This document shows positions 7,956 to 16,252 of a stretch of 64,000 nt of DNA, piece by piece. The stretch is taken from contig JANPDL010000024.1 in assembly GCA_031431475.1 (NCBI GenBank), forward strand, positions 62,001 through 126,000. Reading direction: 5' to 3'. Within the stretch, counting starts at the first letter, position 1; each line of letters begins with the position of its first letter. The stretch is from JADCCX01 sp031431475. Its GTDB lineage: Bacteria; Pseudomonadota; Alphaproteobacteria; Rhizobiales; Beijerinckiaceae. A program made the translations under genes and the position numbers. Under the pieces are notes generated by a model. That model searched no databases. It worked only from the letters and a program-made list of their open reading frames with translations, and was not told the origin of the DNA.

Positions 7956-8426
7956 ATGAGTGTATTGCTGGAACGCGTAGCTCGAACGCTATCCTTGACC
8001 AGTCAGCTGGCTGATGGACTGAGTGCCGAGGCGTTGATGCTCCACAATGGCAGTGTGGCATCCAATACCATTGGCGCTCAGTTCTGGTGCATTGTTGGTG
8101 CGAGAGAAAGCTACGCCCGCGCGTTTGATGTCGGCTTCTGGCAAGGCTTTGCCTGCAGCTTGCAGAGCACCGAAGTGCCCGATGCCGTTCGTATCGCGTT
8201 GGCGACATCAATGGCCAAAATCTCCTCATGTCTGGAACACGCGGCCCTGCATGTAGATACTGCGCGGGAACATATCCTCGTCGATTTACATGAGCATGAG
8301 ACACAGCATCATGGTCAGCTTATCCGTTATTTTTATGCAAACGGACTGACCTTCCCCCAAGCTTTTGCGAAGCGATATGGATTGGAGCAGCCTTCAGCTG
8401 CCGAGCGTCAGATTCGGTCTTCGTAA
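7956..8426 (+). CDS. DinB-like four-helix-bundle protein
   Basis: The ATG at 7956 is preceded by a strong AGGAGG (7942-7947), which favours it over the in-frame upstream start at 7908. The 156 residues are mostly helical and end with HEHETQHHGQLIRYFYANG, the C-terminal metal-binding signature of the DinB/YfiT superfamily. Members act as thiol-dependent transferases, bind metal ions, or have unknown roles. The N-terminal histidine usually found in the first helix pair is not obvious here, so metal binding may be incomplete. It sits alone between repC and a convergent integrase. Confidence 0.65.
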   Translation: MSVLLERVARTLSLTSQLADGLSAEALMLHNGSVASNTIGAQFWCIVGARESYARAFDVGFWQGFACSLQSTEVPDAVRIALATSMAKISSCLEHAALHVDTAREHILVDLHEHETQHHGQLIRYFYANGLTFPQAFAKRYGLEQPSAAERQIRSS

Positions 8427-8428
8427 GG

Positions 8429-9493
8429 TTACAACCCCGCCGCTTTCGTCAAATTCACCCGAAACCGCTCTTTCCGTCGCTGATACCGCCGGGTCATCTC
8501 CACCGAAGCATGGCCGAGCTGGCGCTGGGCATCGGCTTCGCTGATGTCGGCGGAGGAGGCGAGACCGGCCCTAAGAGAGTGGCCACCGAACAGTGCCTTG
8601 CGCTCGACCTCGGGCAGATCGGAACGCACGCCGGCTTTCAGCGCAGTGGATTGTACGAGCAGCGCCACATGCTTGGCGTCGAGGCGCTCGGAGCCCACGC
8701 CGGTGTTTTTCTCGCGCACGCGGCGGAAGACAGGACCATGCGAGATACGGGCGAGTTTGAGCCAGAGTTCCAGTGCTACCACCGGGCAGGAGCGGTCCGA
8801 CGAGCCGCGCCCCACCTCGACCTGTCGCCAGCCCGTCTTGCCGCGGATCGTGAGCAGCGCGCCATCCTCCAGGATCTCGATCCAGCCGCCGGTTTCGGGT
8901 GTCTGTTCCGGTCCGCAATCAAGCCCTGTGATCTCGGAGCGGCGCAAGCCACCCGCGAAACCGAGGAGCAGGATGGCGCGGTCGCGGTAGCCCCGCAGGT
9001 TGTTCGGCAGAGTGGCGCACATCGCCAGAATATCCTCGGCGAAGAGCGCTTCCTTCTGCTTTGGCGGTCGGGCATGCTGGCGGCGAATTCCGGCCATCAC
9101 ATCAATGATGTGTGGGTCCTGGCGGGGGAGGGGAGTGCTCGCCGTGCGGTAGGTCGTGGTGATGGCAGCGAGGCGGCGTTCGATGCTGGACACCGCGGCT
9201 TTTGCCACGCCATCGCCGGATGCAGAGGCCGCAAGGTAGAGGCCGACCACTTGCGGATCGGGCAGGGCGGCATCGAAGCCCCGTCGGCGACACCAGCGTG
9301 CAAACTGCGCCCAATCCGAAGCATAAGCCTTCTGCGTGTTGGCGCTGGAGCGGGCGGCGGCGTAGTCGCGGGCTGTGTTGGCCAGGCGGGCGAGCGATGG
9401 CGATGTTGATTCCGCGAGGGCTGGCAGGCGGGGAGGGACCGTCTCAGCCTCTGTGGTCGCCGCGACGATCGTCTGGTTCTTGTCCGCGTTCAC
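8429..9493 (-). CDS. Tyrosine recombinase / phage-type integrase
   Basis: The 354-residue protein has a SAM-like core-binding domain (about 35-140, with NTQKAYASDWAQFARWCRRR) and a catalytic domain with the complete residue set: Arg184 in GGLRRSE, Lys219 in RGKTGW, His305 and Arg308 in GHSLRAG, His328 in QLGHAS and the nucleophile Tyr337 in TRRYQRR. It should cut and rejoin DNA at specific sites, for example in plasmid dimer resolution or mobility. Its start overlaps the end of the VapC-like gene by 4 bp, so it may be co-transcribed with the toxin-antitoxin pair. Integrases in such positions on plasmids often act on nearby sites. Confidence 0.93.
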   Translation of the reverse strand: MNADKNQTIVAATTEAETVPPRLPALAESTSPSLARLANTARDYAAARSSANTQKAYASDWAQFARWCRRRGFDAALPDPQVVGLYLAASASGDGVAKAAVSSIERRLAAITTTYRTASTPLPRQDPHIIDVMAGIRRQHARPPKQKEALFAEDILAMCATLPNNLRGYRDRAILLLGFAGGLRRSEITGLDCGPEQTPETGGWIEILEDGALLTIRGKTGWRQVEVGRGSSDRSCPVVALELWLKLARISHGPVFRRVREKNTGVGSERLDAKHVALLVQSTALKAGVRSDLPEVERKALFGGHSLRAGLASSADISEADAQRQLGHASVEMTRRYQRRKERFRVNLTKAAGL

Positions 9494-9942
9494 AGGTTCA
9501 AGCTCCCAGGAGCCGTCTCGACCGGATCAAGCACCCTGACGCCGGTCGGCAGCAAGTGCCGGAGATTGCGTGTCAGCACGGTGAGCCCATGAACCTCCGC
9601 TGTGGCGGCGACGATCAGATCCGGCAGTTCGATGACCATCGGACGTGCGTGCTCGGCCAGATGCGCAATCGCGACGGCGACGGCTGCGTCGAGCGGCAGG
9701 ATGCGGTCGGTGAAGTCGCGTCGGATCGCCTGGGCCAAAGCTTCGATTTCAGCGGCGCGCGCCGTCTGGCCAAGGCGGCGCAGCTTGAGCAGGCCGTTCT
9801 CGATCTCTGTGAGCGTGATGGCGGAGAGAGCCAGTTCCAGCCCGTGTTGCCCAAGCCAGGTCGTCAGGTGGCCGCGCTGATCGGCGCGCCGTGGATCGAG
9901 CAGGGACAGGACATTGGTATCGAGGAGATAGCGCAGCGCCAT
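9490..9942 (-). CDS. vapC: VapC-like PIN-domain ribonuclease toxin
   Basis: The 150-residue PIN domain has the expected acidic cluster for metal-dependent RNA cleavage: Asp8 in LLDTN, Glu46 and Glu48 in LTEIEN, Asp85 in LPLD and Asp108 in LPDLIVAATA. VapC toxins cleave tRNA or rRNA when freed from their antitoxin. Its ATG overlaps the stop of the upstream antitoxin gene by 1 bp (TGATG), the usual arrangement that couples toxin to antitoxin synthesis. The length is slightly above the VapC norm of about 130-140. It is probably a plasmid-maintenance module. Confidence 0.92.
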   Translation of the reverse strand: MALRYLLDTNVLSLLDPRRADQRGHLTTWLGQHGLELALSAITLTEIENGLLKLRRLGQTARAAEIEALAQAIRRDFTDRILPLDAAVAVAIAHLAEHARPMVIELPDLIVAATAEVHGLTVLTRNLRHLLPTGVRVLDPVETAPGSLNL

Positions 9943-10214
9943 CAGCTGAAGTCGCCTCCGAGTTCGCGACCTGACCGCATCCAGTCAGGCCGCTCCAGGG
10001 CGTCGTCGGAGAAGGCGCCGGCCTCGCCCAGCGCCAGCAGCGCCGCACCCAGATTGCCAGAGACAACGCCGCCGTGTTTCAGCCATTCGGTCTCGGAAAC
10101 GACCACGACCGTTTCCTTTCCGTAGCGCGTCACACGCTGTGGCTCGCCTGCGAGCGCGCGATCGACGACTTCCGAGAAACGGCTCCTCGCCTCATGCACC
10201 GAGTAGCTGCGCAT
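9942..10214 (-). CDS. Phd/YefM-type antitoxin
   Basis: A 90-residue product starts at 10214, where GGAG lies at a suitable distance. An alternative ATG at 10226 adds four residues. The N-terminal MRSYSVHEARSRFSEVVDRALAGEPQRVTRYGK is a typical Phd/YefM DNA-binding dimerisation domain (the VHEAR and RVTRYGK pattern). The acidic C-terminal tail should wrap the PIN toxin encoded immediately downstream. Members repress their own promoter as antitoxin or toxin-antitoxin complex. The AT-rich upstream stretch 10229-10272 is the likely operator. Confidence 0.9.
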   Translation of the reverse strand: MRSYSVHEARSRFSEVVDRALAGEPQRVTRYGKETVVVVSETEWLKHGGVVSGNLGAALLALGEAGAFSDDALERPDWMRSGRELGGDFS

Positions 10215-10228
10215 CTCACTCTCCATCG

Positions 10229-10272
10229 GTTAGATATGTACAACATATATTAAATAATGTACGAATACAACG
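10229..10272 (-). promoter_or_regulatory. Promoter/operator of the antitoxin-toxin pair
   Basis: The minus strand shows TTGTAT (10265-10270), a 17-bp spacer and TATGTT (10242-10247). The stretch is strikingly AT-rich in an otherwise GC-rich region and contains two GTAC-centred segments (ATGTACAAC and ATGTACGAA) that could be half-sites for autorepression. Confidence 0.55.
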
Positions 10273-10546
10273 CTGTTTACCGAAAAGCGCCAGAGCGGTC
10301 GACACCTCTCCGGTCACGCCGCGTGCGGCTGGAGTCGCCGGGCGGATGTACGGTCGATCAGAGCGCAGTTTTCGCGCGATTCAGGGCTGCAAATCACCAT
10401 ATCGGAGCCTAACCCAAAAATCGCCGATAAGGCAAACTTATTGGGTATATTATCCTGCATACAGGCGCGGCGGTTAAGTCATAAAAATATCGCCAATGCG
10501 CTGTCATCAACTTGGTGCAGAGTCGGAGCCGTAATCAGAATTCTGA
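10273..10546. other. Intergenic stretch with an imperfect inverted repeat
   Basis: No convincing gene was found here. At 10424-10444 there is an inverted repeat with arms CCGATAAG and CTTATTGG (one mismatch) around GCAAA. The form, two 8-bp arms around a short spacer, would suit a tyrosine-recombinase core site, and an integrase gene lies 1 kb away. The base composition is locally more AT-rich than the flanking genes, as expected for non-coding or acquired DNA. Confidence 0.35.
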
Positions 10547-10561
10547 CTTCGTGGCCCGGAT

Positions 10562-10762
10562 CACGCGTTTGCTTTGGTTGCTTCACCGATGGCGCAGGCC
10601 GTCAACGCCGCATTGGGCGAGCCTGCAAATAGAGCGAAATTCAAGGGTATTGGTGCTGTCATGCCCCAGAAACGTGGATCGGATGGGTTGCAAAGCATGG
10701 TCGCCAGTGAGGCGGATAAGTGGACGCCGGAGATCCGCGCTGCCAACATCCGTAGCCCCTGA
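10562..10762 (+). pseudogene. Remnant of a TctC/Bug-family periplasmic binding protein (C-terminal end only)
   Basis: About 65 codons encode VNAALGEPANRAKFKGIGA followed by a segment ending EADKWTPEIRAANI, which matches the end of Bug/TctC solute-receptor proteins (typically N-AL-P-ARF-G and E--KW--VI-AA-I). The normal protein is about 320 residues with a signal peptide, so only the last fifth survives. No start or SD fits. It is probably a deletion scar at the border of the mobile segment and the hydantoinase operon. The assignment rests on pattern similarity. Confidence 0.5.
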
Positions 10763-10965
10763 CACTGAACGCGCCGGGTGTATATGGCCTGGCGATCAGC
10801 CGCAAATGCATGAAGCGGTTGACGCTGGATTCCTTGATATATGCGGTGACAAAAACATGGCGACAAGCTGTATCATTTTGACGTCGCATTTTATGGCTGC
10901 ACGATTCAAATTGCCTCGACAAGTCCGATGGGCCGCCCCATCCTGATCTCCGGGAGACGGGCGCA

Positions 10966-12804
10966 ATGCAGCAACATGTGCGGAGTACAGGACCGCTGAA
11001 CCAAAAGGCTACAACAGGTACTGGTTTGGACAATCCCGTTATTCTCGAAATCATCCGCGGAGCGATTGGCGCTGTCCAGAGCGAGATGGAGGCACTGATC
11101 GAGCGCACGGCGATCTCTGCATTCATCCGGGAGAAAAAGGACTTCTACACAGGCCTTTTCGACAGTCACGGGGTTATGGCCGTGGGCTCGATGGTGCCGG
11201 TGTTCGGCGACATGACAGGGCCTGTGCTTGCGGCCTTTCCTGCCGATACGATGCGGCCTGGGGATGTCTACTGGTATAACGATTGCTATGGCTCTCGCGG
11301 GGCTGTGTCGCATTCGAACGATCAGGTGCTGATTGCACCGGTGTTCCAAGACAATCACCTCGTGGCCTTCGTGATGGCCTGGGCTCATTTTGCCGATATC
11401 GGTGGCCTGCGTCCCGGCTCGATCAGTCCGGATGCCACCGATATCATGCACGAGGGAATCATCATTCCTCCGACCAGGCTCATTGACGCCGGTGTGGCCA
11501 ACGAGGCGGCGCTTGCGATCTTCCACCGCAACTCCCGCTATCCCCAGCAGAGCATCGGCGACATGCGGGCGCTGATGGCCAGTGTCGAACTGGGTGTGCG
11601 CCGTGTCGGCGAGATTGTGGTACGCTTCGGGGCAGACATCTTCCATGATGCACTGGAGCAGCTTCTTGATCGCACGCGACGGCTTGTGCGCGGCAAGCTC
11701 GCGGAAACCTTTGCCTACGGCACGCATCGCTTTACCGATGCAATTGATTCCGACGGCCATGGTTCAGGCCCTTTCAAGCTGCGTTTCGCGCTGACGCGGG
11801 AGAAAGGTGATGACGGGCAGGACCGCTTCATTTTCGATGCGACCGAAACCGATGATCAGGCCTTCGGTCCCGTCAACTTTCTCATGAACCCCGGTGTGCC
11901 TGGCATGGCGCTGGGGCTCTATTATCTCGGCGGTGACCCCGCGCAGGTCTGCAACGCCGGTGGGCCGCAAGCACTGGATGAAGTGCGGCTGCGCAAGGGT
12001 TCGCTGCTCTGGCCGCGCTTTCCTGCCGCACTCGGCATGCGCGGGCTGACGATGATGCGGGTGCTGGCTGGCCTCAATGGCCTCGTCAATGTGGCGGGAG
12101 GCGGCGCGCCCGCTGCACATTCCGCCTATGTCATCACCATCTTGCGCGGCACTTACCGCACAAGCGAGGGTGCTGTGGAGAAATTCCTGCTGGCGGACGG
12201 CATAGGCGTCGGTTACGGCGCGAGGCCCTTCGCGGACGGTATCGATGCGGTCTACTTCGTGGCTCAGGAGAACTACCCCGTCGAGTTTCTCGAGCTTGGC
12301 TATCCGGTTCGCCTGCGGGCCTACGGTGTGGTGTGCGATTCCGGTGGGCCGGGCCGATACAGGGGTGGCTGCGGAATCGTGCGTGAGTACGAGATCCTGG
12401 CCGAGGAAGCCATTTTCGGCATCCGCATCGACAGCGTGAAGAACCCGCCGTGGGGCATCGCCGGTGGCATGTCAGGCGGCACTGGCCGCGCCGTGGTCAA
12501 TCCGGGCACACCGCAAGAGCGCAATCTGCCACCGCTCTCCGATGGCCACACGCTGAAATACGGTGACATTTTGCGGATAGAAACGGGCGGAGGCGGTGGC
12601 CGGGGTCACCCCTTTGACAGGCCGCACGCAGATGTTCTGGAAGACGTGCTGGGTGGCTTTGTCAGCCCGGAAGCAGCGCTCCGCCACTATGGTGTCGCGA
12701 TCAACGGGCGTGCAGTTGATGCAGCCGAAACGGCCCGTTTGCGCGAGCATCGTCCCGCGACAAAGGCTTTCCACAGGACGGAGTATGTCGATGTCCTCTC
12801 CTGA
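10966..12804 (+). CDS. hyuB: Hydantoinase B / acetone-carboxylase-like, HyuB family
   Basis: The 612-residue protein matches the HyuB family over its length: LDNPVILEIIRGAIGAVQSEM at the start, GDMTGPVLAAF, the YNDCYGSRGAVSHSNDQ segment, AHFADIGG and a Gly-rich C-terminal region (GGCGIVREYEIL, GGGGGRGHPFDRP). HyuA/HyuB complexes hydrolyse five-membered cyclic amides (hydantoins, 5-oxoproline, N-methylhydantoin) with ATP. hyuA follows with an overlap of about 14 bp, so the two subunits are probably made together. The adjacent M20 peptidase could cleave the N-carbamoyl or acyl product. The precise substrate cannot be inferred. Confidence 0.92.
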   Translation: MQQHVRSTGPLNQKATTGTGLDNPVILEIIRGAIGAVQSEMEALIERTAISAFIREKKDFYTGLFDSHGVMAVGSMVPVFGDMTGPVLAAFPADTMRPGDVYWYNDCYGSRGAVSHSNDQVLIAPVFQDNHLVAFVMAWAHFADIGGLRPGSISPDATDIMHEGIIIPPTRLIDAGVANEAALAIFHRNSRYPQQSIGDMRALMASVELGVRRVGEIVVRFGADIFHDALEQLLDRTRRLVRGKLAETFAYGTHRFTDAIDSDGHGSGPFKLRFALTREKGDDGQDRFIFDATETDDQAFGPVNFLMNPGVPGMALGLYYLGGDPAQVCNAGGPQALDEVRLRKGSLLWPRFPAALGMRGLTMMRVLAGLNGLVNVAGGGAPAAHSAYVITILRGTYRTSEGAVEKFLLADGIGVGYGARPFADGIDAVYFVAQENYPVEFLELGYPVRLRAYGVVCDSGGPGRYRGGCGIVREYEILAEEAIFGIRIDSVKNPPWGIAGGMSGGTGRAVVNPGTPQERNLPPLSDGHTLKYGDILRIETGGGGGRGHPFDRPHADVLEDVLGGFVSPEAALRHYGVAINGRAVDAAETARLREHRPATKAFHRTEYVDVLS

Positions 12805-14839
12805 GATCGGCATCGCCGACACTGGCCTTGCCGTGGCCGTTGATATTGGCGGCACTTTCACCGACGTGGCGCTGCAGGACCGGGCGACCGGTCGTGTCTG
12901 GCGTGCCAAGACGCCAAGTGTTCCCTCGGATCCATCCGAGGCTTTCATGCGCGGGGTGGGCCTTGCGCTGAAGCAGGCCGGGCGGGAAGCCGTGACTCTC
13001 GACCGTGTGCTCCATGGGACGACGGTCGCTACCAACATGATCCTCGAGAACAAGGGAGCAAAGGCTGCTCTCATCACGACAGCCGGGTTCCGGCACGTAT
13101 TGACGATAGGTCGGCAGGATATCCCCCGACGCGCCAATCTCTACGCCTGGGTAAAGCCTGCGCGGCCGGTTCCTGCCTCGCGCATTGTCGAGGTGCGCGA
13201 GCGGATCGCGGCGGGTGGTGGTGTGCTGGAGCCGCTGGATGAATCGAGCGTGCGCGATGCGGCGAAGGCGTGCCGCGCCATGGATGTGACAGCGGTCGCA
13301 ATCTGCCTGCTGCATGCCTACGCCAACCCTGCACACGAGCGCAGGGCGGTGGAAATCCTGACGGAAGAACTCCCGGGAGTTTCCATCACGGCCTCGACCG
13401 AAGTCCTGCCGGTCGTGCGGGAATACGAGCGCACTCTGGCAACGGCGCTGAACGCGGTCGTCACTCCGGGAGTTGCAACGTATATCGGGCGTCTGGAGCG
13501 ACGGCTGACCGAGATGCAGGTCGAAGCACCGTTGCTGCTGATGCAGTCGAACGGTGGCGTTGCAGGAGCGCCTCGCATTCGCGCAGCCGCCATCACAACG
13601 GCGCTTTCCGGGCCTGCGGCAGGCGTCGTCGGTGCCCGGGAAGCAGCGGCTGATTGCGGCATCTCCAATCTGATCACGGTCGATATCGGCGGTACCAGCG
13701 CCGATATATGCCTCATCGAGAAGGGGAGAATTGGCCTGACGCAGAGCGGGCAGGTCGGTGACTGGCCACTGCCGTTGCCCATGGTCGATATGGTCACGAT
13801 CGGAGCCGGCGGTGGCTCCATCGCGCGCCTGAAGGATGGTGTGCTGGCGGTAGGGCCGGAAAGTTCAGGTGCGGTTCCCGGACCTGCTGCCTACGGACGC
13901 GGGGGTATGCTGGCAACGGTAACAGACGCGCATGTGGCGCTGGGGCATCTGCCTGCAAGCCTGCTGGGCGGTGGCATGCAGCTTGATGTCGAGGCATCGC
14001 GGCGTGTGATCGAGGAAACCATTGCCAGCCCGCTTGAGCTTTCGGTGGAGGCTGCAGCGAGAGGTATCCTCGCCATTGTCGACAACAACATGATGGGTGC
14101 GCTCCGTGTGGTGTCTGTGGAGCGCGGGCACAACCCGGCCGATTTCGTTCTGGTGCCGTTTGGCGGCGCCGGGCCGCTGCACGGTTGTTCGCTGGCAAAA
14201 CTGCTGGGGATGCAACGCGTGATGGTCCCGGTCGCGCCCGGCGTGCTTTGCGCAGATGGTTTGCTGGCGGCGGATATCAAGGCTGAATTCAGCCGCACTC
14301 TGGCGCGAGCCGGAGCGGTTGACATGGTGGCTGCGGAAGCGACGTTCGCGGACCTTGCGCAGCAGGCAAATGATTGGCTTAGGAGCGAGCGGGTGGCGGA
14401 ATCCCGCAGGGTGTTCAGCCGGACAGCGCTGATGCGGTATCGTGGGCAGGGCGGCGAGGTGGCGACGCACTGGCATAGCGATGCTGAGGCACTGGAAGCA
14501 GCCTTCGAGGCGCAGCACCGTGCGCTCTACGGCTTTACTCTCGATGCGCCGGTTGAATGTGTCACCCTCAGAGTCGAGGCTGTTGGCAAGGTTGCCCAGC
14601 CGCCGCGTCAGACTGTACGGCAAGGGACCGGCGCGAAGCTGTCATCCCGCCACGTCATGCACATCGAGGATGGGCTTGCGGAAGTCCCCGTCTACGACCG
14701 CGCCACACTCGGGGCTGGTGACAGCTTTGATGGGCCTGCCGTTGTCTCCCAGCTTGACGCCACGACACTTGTCCATGCTGGCTGGCGAGTCGAGGTTCAA
14801 GCAAGCGGCGCCCTGATCATGACGAACACCCAAGCCTAG
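12791..14839 (+). CDS. hyuA: Hydantoinase A / 5-oxoprolinase-like ATP-dependent subunit, HyuA family
   Basis: A start at 12791 is chosen because GGAG ends 7 nt upstream. ATG 12785 is an alternative, and the open frame further upstream only reads through hyuB. The 682-residue product begins with an actin-like phosphate-binding loop (VDIGGTFTDVAL), has a second one in the middle (VDIGGTSADICL) and the GAGGGSIA and GPAAYGRGG motifs of the HyuA family. It supplies ATP-dependent activation for cyclic amide opening with HyuB. The M20 peptidase gene starts 15 bp after the stop, giving a three-gene operon. Confidence 0.93.
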   Translation: MSSPEIGIADTGLAVAVDIGGTFTDVALQDRATGRVWRAKTPSVPSDPSEAFMRGVGLALKQAGREAVTLDRVLHGTTVATNMILENKGAKAALITTAGFRHVLTIGRQDIPRRANLYAWVKPARPVPASRIVEVRERIAAGGGVLEPLDESSVRDAAKACRAMDVTAVAICLLHAYANPAHERRAVEILTEELPGVSITASTEVLPVVREYERTLATALNAVVTPGVATYIGRLERRLTEMQVEAPLLLMQSNGGVAGAPRIRAAAITTALSGPAAGVVGAREAAADCGISNLITVDIGGTSADICLIEKGRIGLTQSGQVGDWPLPLPMVDMVTIGAGGGSIARLKDGVLAVGPESSGAVPGPAAYGRGGMLATVTDAHVALGHLPASLLGGGMQLDVEASRRVIEETIASPLELSVEAAARGILAIVDNNMMGALRVVSVERGHNPADFVLVPFGGAGPLHGCSLAKLLGMQRVMVPVAPGVLCADGLLAADIKAEFSRTLARAGAVDMVAAEATFADLAQQANDWLRSERVAESRRVFSRTALMRYRGQGGEVATHWHSDAEALEAAFEAQHRALYGFTLDAPVECVTLRVEAVGKVAQPPRQTVRQGTGAKLSSRHVMHIEDGLAEVPVYDRATLGAGDSFDGPAVVSQLDATTLVHAGWRVEVQASGALIMTNTQA

Positions 14840-14854
14840 GACTTCAGCCCAAAG

Positions 14855-16240
14855 ATGACGACCGCAATCCCGGATTCTGCCGATAACATTGGCCGCGTGC
14901 TTGCGTACATTGATGCGCGTCGCGATGAATATGTTTCCCGTGTGATGGAGTATGTGCGCCATCCCAGCATCAGCGCCCAGAACATCGGCATCACGGAAGT
15001 GGGTGCGATTCTGCTGGACATGCTCGGCAAGCTCGGCCTTGAGGTGCAGTCCATTCCAACGGCCCGCCATCCGATGATCCTGGGCTGCTGGCATGGCAAA
15101 CCCGGTGCGCCGACGGTGATCCTCTACGGACACTATGACGTGCAGCCACCGGAACCACTTGATCTGTGGCTCAGTCCGCCCTTTGAGCCCACGATTCGCG
15201 ACGGACGCATCTATGCGCGCGGCATTGGTGACAACAAGGGCCAGCACTTCGCGCAGCTGATGGCCATCGAGGCGCATCTTTCCGTCACGGGAACGCTGCC
15301 CTGCAACGTTATCGTGCTGCTGGAGGGCGAGGAGGAGATCGGCAGCCCGCACATCGCCGAGTTCGTGCGGGAGCATGCGGACAAGCTGAAGGCCGATCTC
15401 GTCGTGACCGCCGACGGGCCGCTGCATATCTCCGGATTGCCCATCGTCACTTTTGGTGTTCGGGGAGTGGCATCATTCGAGCTCAGAGCGAAGACCGCCA
15501 GCCGCGATATGCATTCCGGCAACTACGGTGGCGTCGCGCCCAATGCGATATGGACGCTGGTGCATCTTCTGGGCACCATGAAGAACGCGCGCGGAGAGAT
15601 CACCATCGAGGGACTGCACGACCGGATTGTCCCGCCCTCCAATGCCGAGCGCGAGGCGGCGGCTACCTTGCCGCTCGACCTTGCGGGCACGATGGCTGAT
15701 CTTGGGCTGAAGCGCCTTGATGCGCCTGCCGAAAGGCCATTCTACGACCGGCTGATGTTCCATCCGACGCTGACGATCAATGGCCTGCACGGCGGTTATG
15801 GCGGCGCTGGCAGCAAGACAGTGCTGCCCTCCGAGGCAGTCGCCAAATGCGATATCCGGCTGGTGGAGGCCATGACTCCGGAAGATGTTTTCGCGAAGGT
15901 TGCCGCCCATGTGGCGAAGCATGCGCCGGAGGTTGAATGCGTGCCGCAGGGCGGGATGCTGCCGTCGAAGACATCGGTTGAATCGCCTTTTGCGCCGGCG
16001 GTGATTGCCGCCTCGCGCACGGGCAACGGTGTGGAGCCGCTGCTGTTTCCGCTTCTGGGCGGCAGCCTGCCGGATTATGTGTTCACCAAAATACTGGGCC
16101 TGCCTGCCTTCGGCACGCCCTATGCCAATGCGGACGAAGCCAACCACGCGCCCAATGAGAATCTGAGCCTCGACTGCTTCCACAAGGGCATCCGCACGGG
16201 TGCTGCCCTGTTGAGCGAGTTGGGAAAAATGCGGGTGTGA
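14855..16240 (+). CDS. M20-family metallopeptidase / amidohydrolase
   Basis: The 461-residue enzyme has all visible M20 zinc-site motifs: His93 and Asp95 in YGHYDVQP, the bridging Asp126 in GIGDNKGQ, the catalytic and ligand pair in EGEEEIGSP (about 157-165), an Asp in TADGP and a late His in EANHAPNENL. The lid or dimerisation domain lies in the middle. Family members cleave dipeptides, N-acyl or N-carbamoyl amino acids. Being last in the hyuBA operon, it is likely to finish hydrolysis of the ring-opened product, which is an inference. No signal peptide is present, so it acts in the cytoplasm. Confidence 0.93.
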   Translation: MTTAIPDSADNIGRVLAYIDARRDEYVSRVMEYVRHPSISAQNIGITEVGAILLDMLGKLGLEVQSIPTARHPMILGCWHGKPGAPTVILYGHYDVQPPEPLDLWLSPPFEPTIRDGRIYARGIGDNKGQHFAQLMAIEAHLSVTGTLPCNVIVLLEGEEEIGSPHIAEFVREHADKLKADLVVTADGPLHISGLPIVTFGVRGVASFELRAKTASRDMHSGNYGGVAPNAIWTLVHLLGTMKNARGEITIEGLHDRIVPPSNAEREAAATLPLDLAGTMADLGLKRLDAPAERPFYDRLMFHPTLTINGLHGGYGGAGSKTVLPSEAVAKCDIRLVEAMTPEDVFAKVAAHVAKHAPEVECVPQGGMLPSKTSVESPFAPAVIAASRTGNGVEPLLFPLLGGSLPDYVFTKILGLPAFGTPYANADEANHAPNENLSLDCFHKGIRTGAALLSELGKMRV

Positions 16241-16252
16241 AGCTGCGCCAGC

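Noticed and set aside
10512..10946. 144-codon plus-strand frame between the antitoxin and hyuB
   Set aside because: It has no recognisable domain and overlaps the TctC-like remnant, which reads in another frame.
12596..12790. Upstream extension of HyuA
   Set aside because: It overlaps hyuB by nearly 200 bp in another frame and has no similarity to HyuA; the actin-like motif begins soon after 12791.
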